Assembly: GCA_003427395.1 (NCBI GenBank)
Contig: BFEA01000617.1
Span: forward strand, 279,240 to 306,473
Length of the DNA stretch: 27,234 nt
Source: Chara braunii
Taxonomy: Eukaryota > Streptophyta > Charophyceae > Charales > Characeae
Direction: 5' to 3'
Below are positions 26,983 to 27,234 of the stretch, piece by piece; the first letter of the stretch is position 1, and every line of letters begins with the position of its first letter. The notes below the pieces were generated by a model. It ran no database searches and had not been told where the DNA came from. It worked only from the letters and a program-made list of their open reading frames with translations. Both the position numbers and the translations under genes were made by a program.

Positions 26983-27234
26983 GTTTGTAGGGAATTCTAA
27001 GCCCTACAACCCCATATTTGTTTTTTTGGAATCCAACTTTGTTTATAATTTTTAAAAAATAAAAAACTAAATTCGATTTAAAGAAAATCAAAAAAATATA
27101 TATAAAGAAAAACTGGATATTTTTTTTGTCATTTTTTATCATGAGATATATGGTCCCTAAGTTCACCTGTATTCTTTTAGAAATGAATTTCTGTTTTTTG
27201 CAGGGGTATGAGGTGTTTAAAAAAAATGCAGATG
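26809..27234. repeat. Dispersed repeat family, right-edge copy (cut by window end)
   Basis: A direct-repeat partner of 12341-12765 with the same order: a 20-base palindrome CCCGCGGACGCATCCGCGGG (26817-26836, one mismatched pair), CCTGGTCCGCGCCGCAGACC, CCCGATTTTACCAGAATTTT, a long (AT)n (26947-26980), the hairpin, A/T tracts, and TCATGAGATATATGGTCCCT. The window ends inside it. Confidence 0.88.
26981..27013. repeat. GGTTGTAG-family hairpin, third copy
   Basis: GGGTTTGTAGGG (26981-26992) pairs with CCCTACAACCCC (27002-27013) with one G-T mismatch in 12. It is preceded by a 34-base (AT) run and followed by ATATTTG and a T tract, as in the other copies. Confidence 0.85.

Overview
The window looks like transposon-rich nuclear DNA of a eukaryote, most likely a green plant or streptophyte alga. 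The evidence is long (CA)n, (GT)n and (TTGA)n microsatellites, nested retroelements in several states of decay, and a retrotransposon primer-binding site that matches the 3' end of plant-type tRNA-Asp with two C-to-T changes. The absence of any clear host gene and the TTGA/TCAA-rich composite microsatellites would fit a large charophyte-type genome (Chara-like), but that is a weak inference. No rRNA, tRNA or intact host gene was recognised.

Most of the window is one old, giant Ty3/gypsy-type LTR retrotransposon on the + strand, about 22.3 kb (1460-23761). It has ~4 kb LTRs (1460-5436 and 19522-23761), a tRNA-Asp-type primer site (5441-5458) and a 1.8 kb AT-rich leader. Next comes an unusual 4.7 kb coding tract (7278-11939): three diverged tandem copies of an unrecognised ~350-codon module (A, B, C), then two diverged copies of a ~90-residue module (D1, D2), then charged helical and acidic reading frames. 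After about 2.4 kb of nested repeats (12058-14369) come gag with a zinc knuckle, protease, reverse transcriptase, RNase H and integrase (14370-19471), in Ty3/gypsy order. Every polyprotein segment carries stops or frameshifts, so the copy cannot be autonomous. Several stops are Trp codons changed by G-to-A.

The 3' LTR carries a 275-bp MITE-like insertion with terminal inverted repeats and an 8-bp imperfect target duplication; the 5' LTR has the empty site. The two LTRs differ at roughly one base in ten in the stretches compared by eye.

On both sides of the element the minus strand holds LINE-type reverse transcriptase remnants in the order expected if the element had landed inside a LINE RT domain. 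A second copy of the same LINE segment lies at 24555-24765. The ends of the window (1-1000 and 26809-27234) and the inside of the element (12341-13103) share a dispersed repeat family built from a near-perfect GC palindrome, an AT run, a GGTTGTAG/CTACAACC hairpin and composite TTGA-GT-GC-TCAA microsatellites. The region 24766-26808 has only short uncharacterised reading frames.
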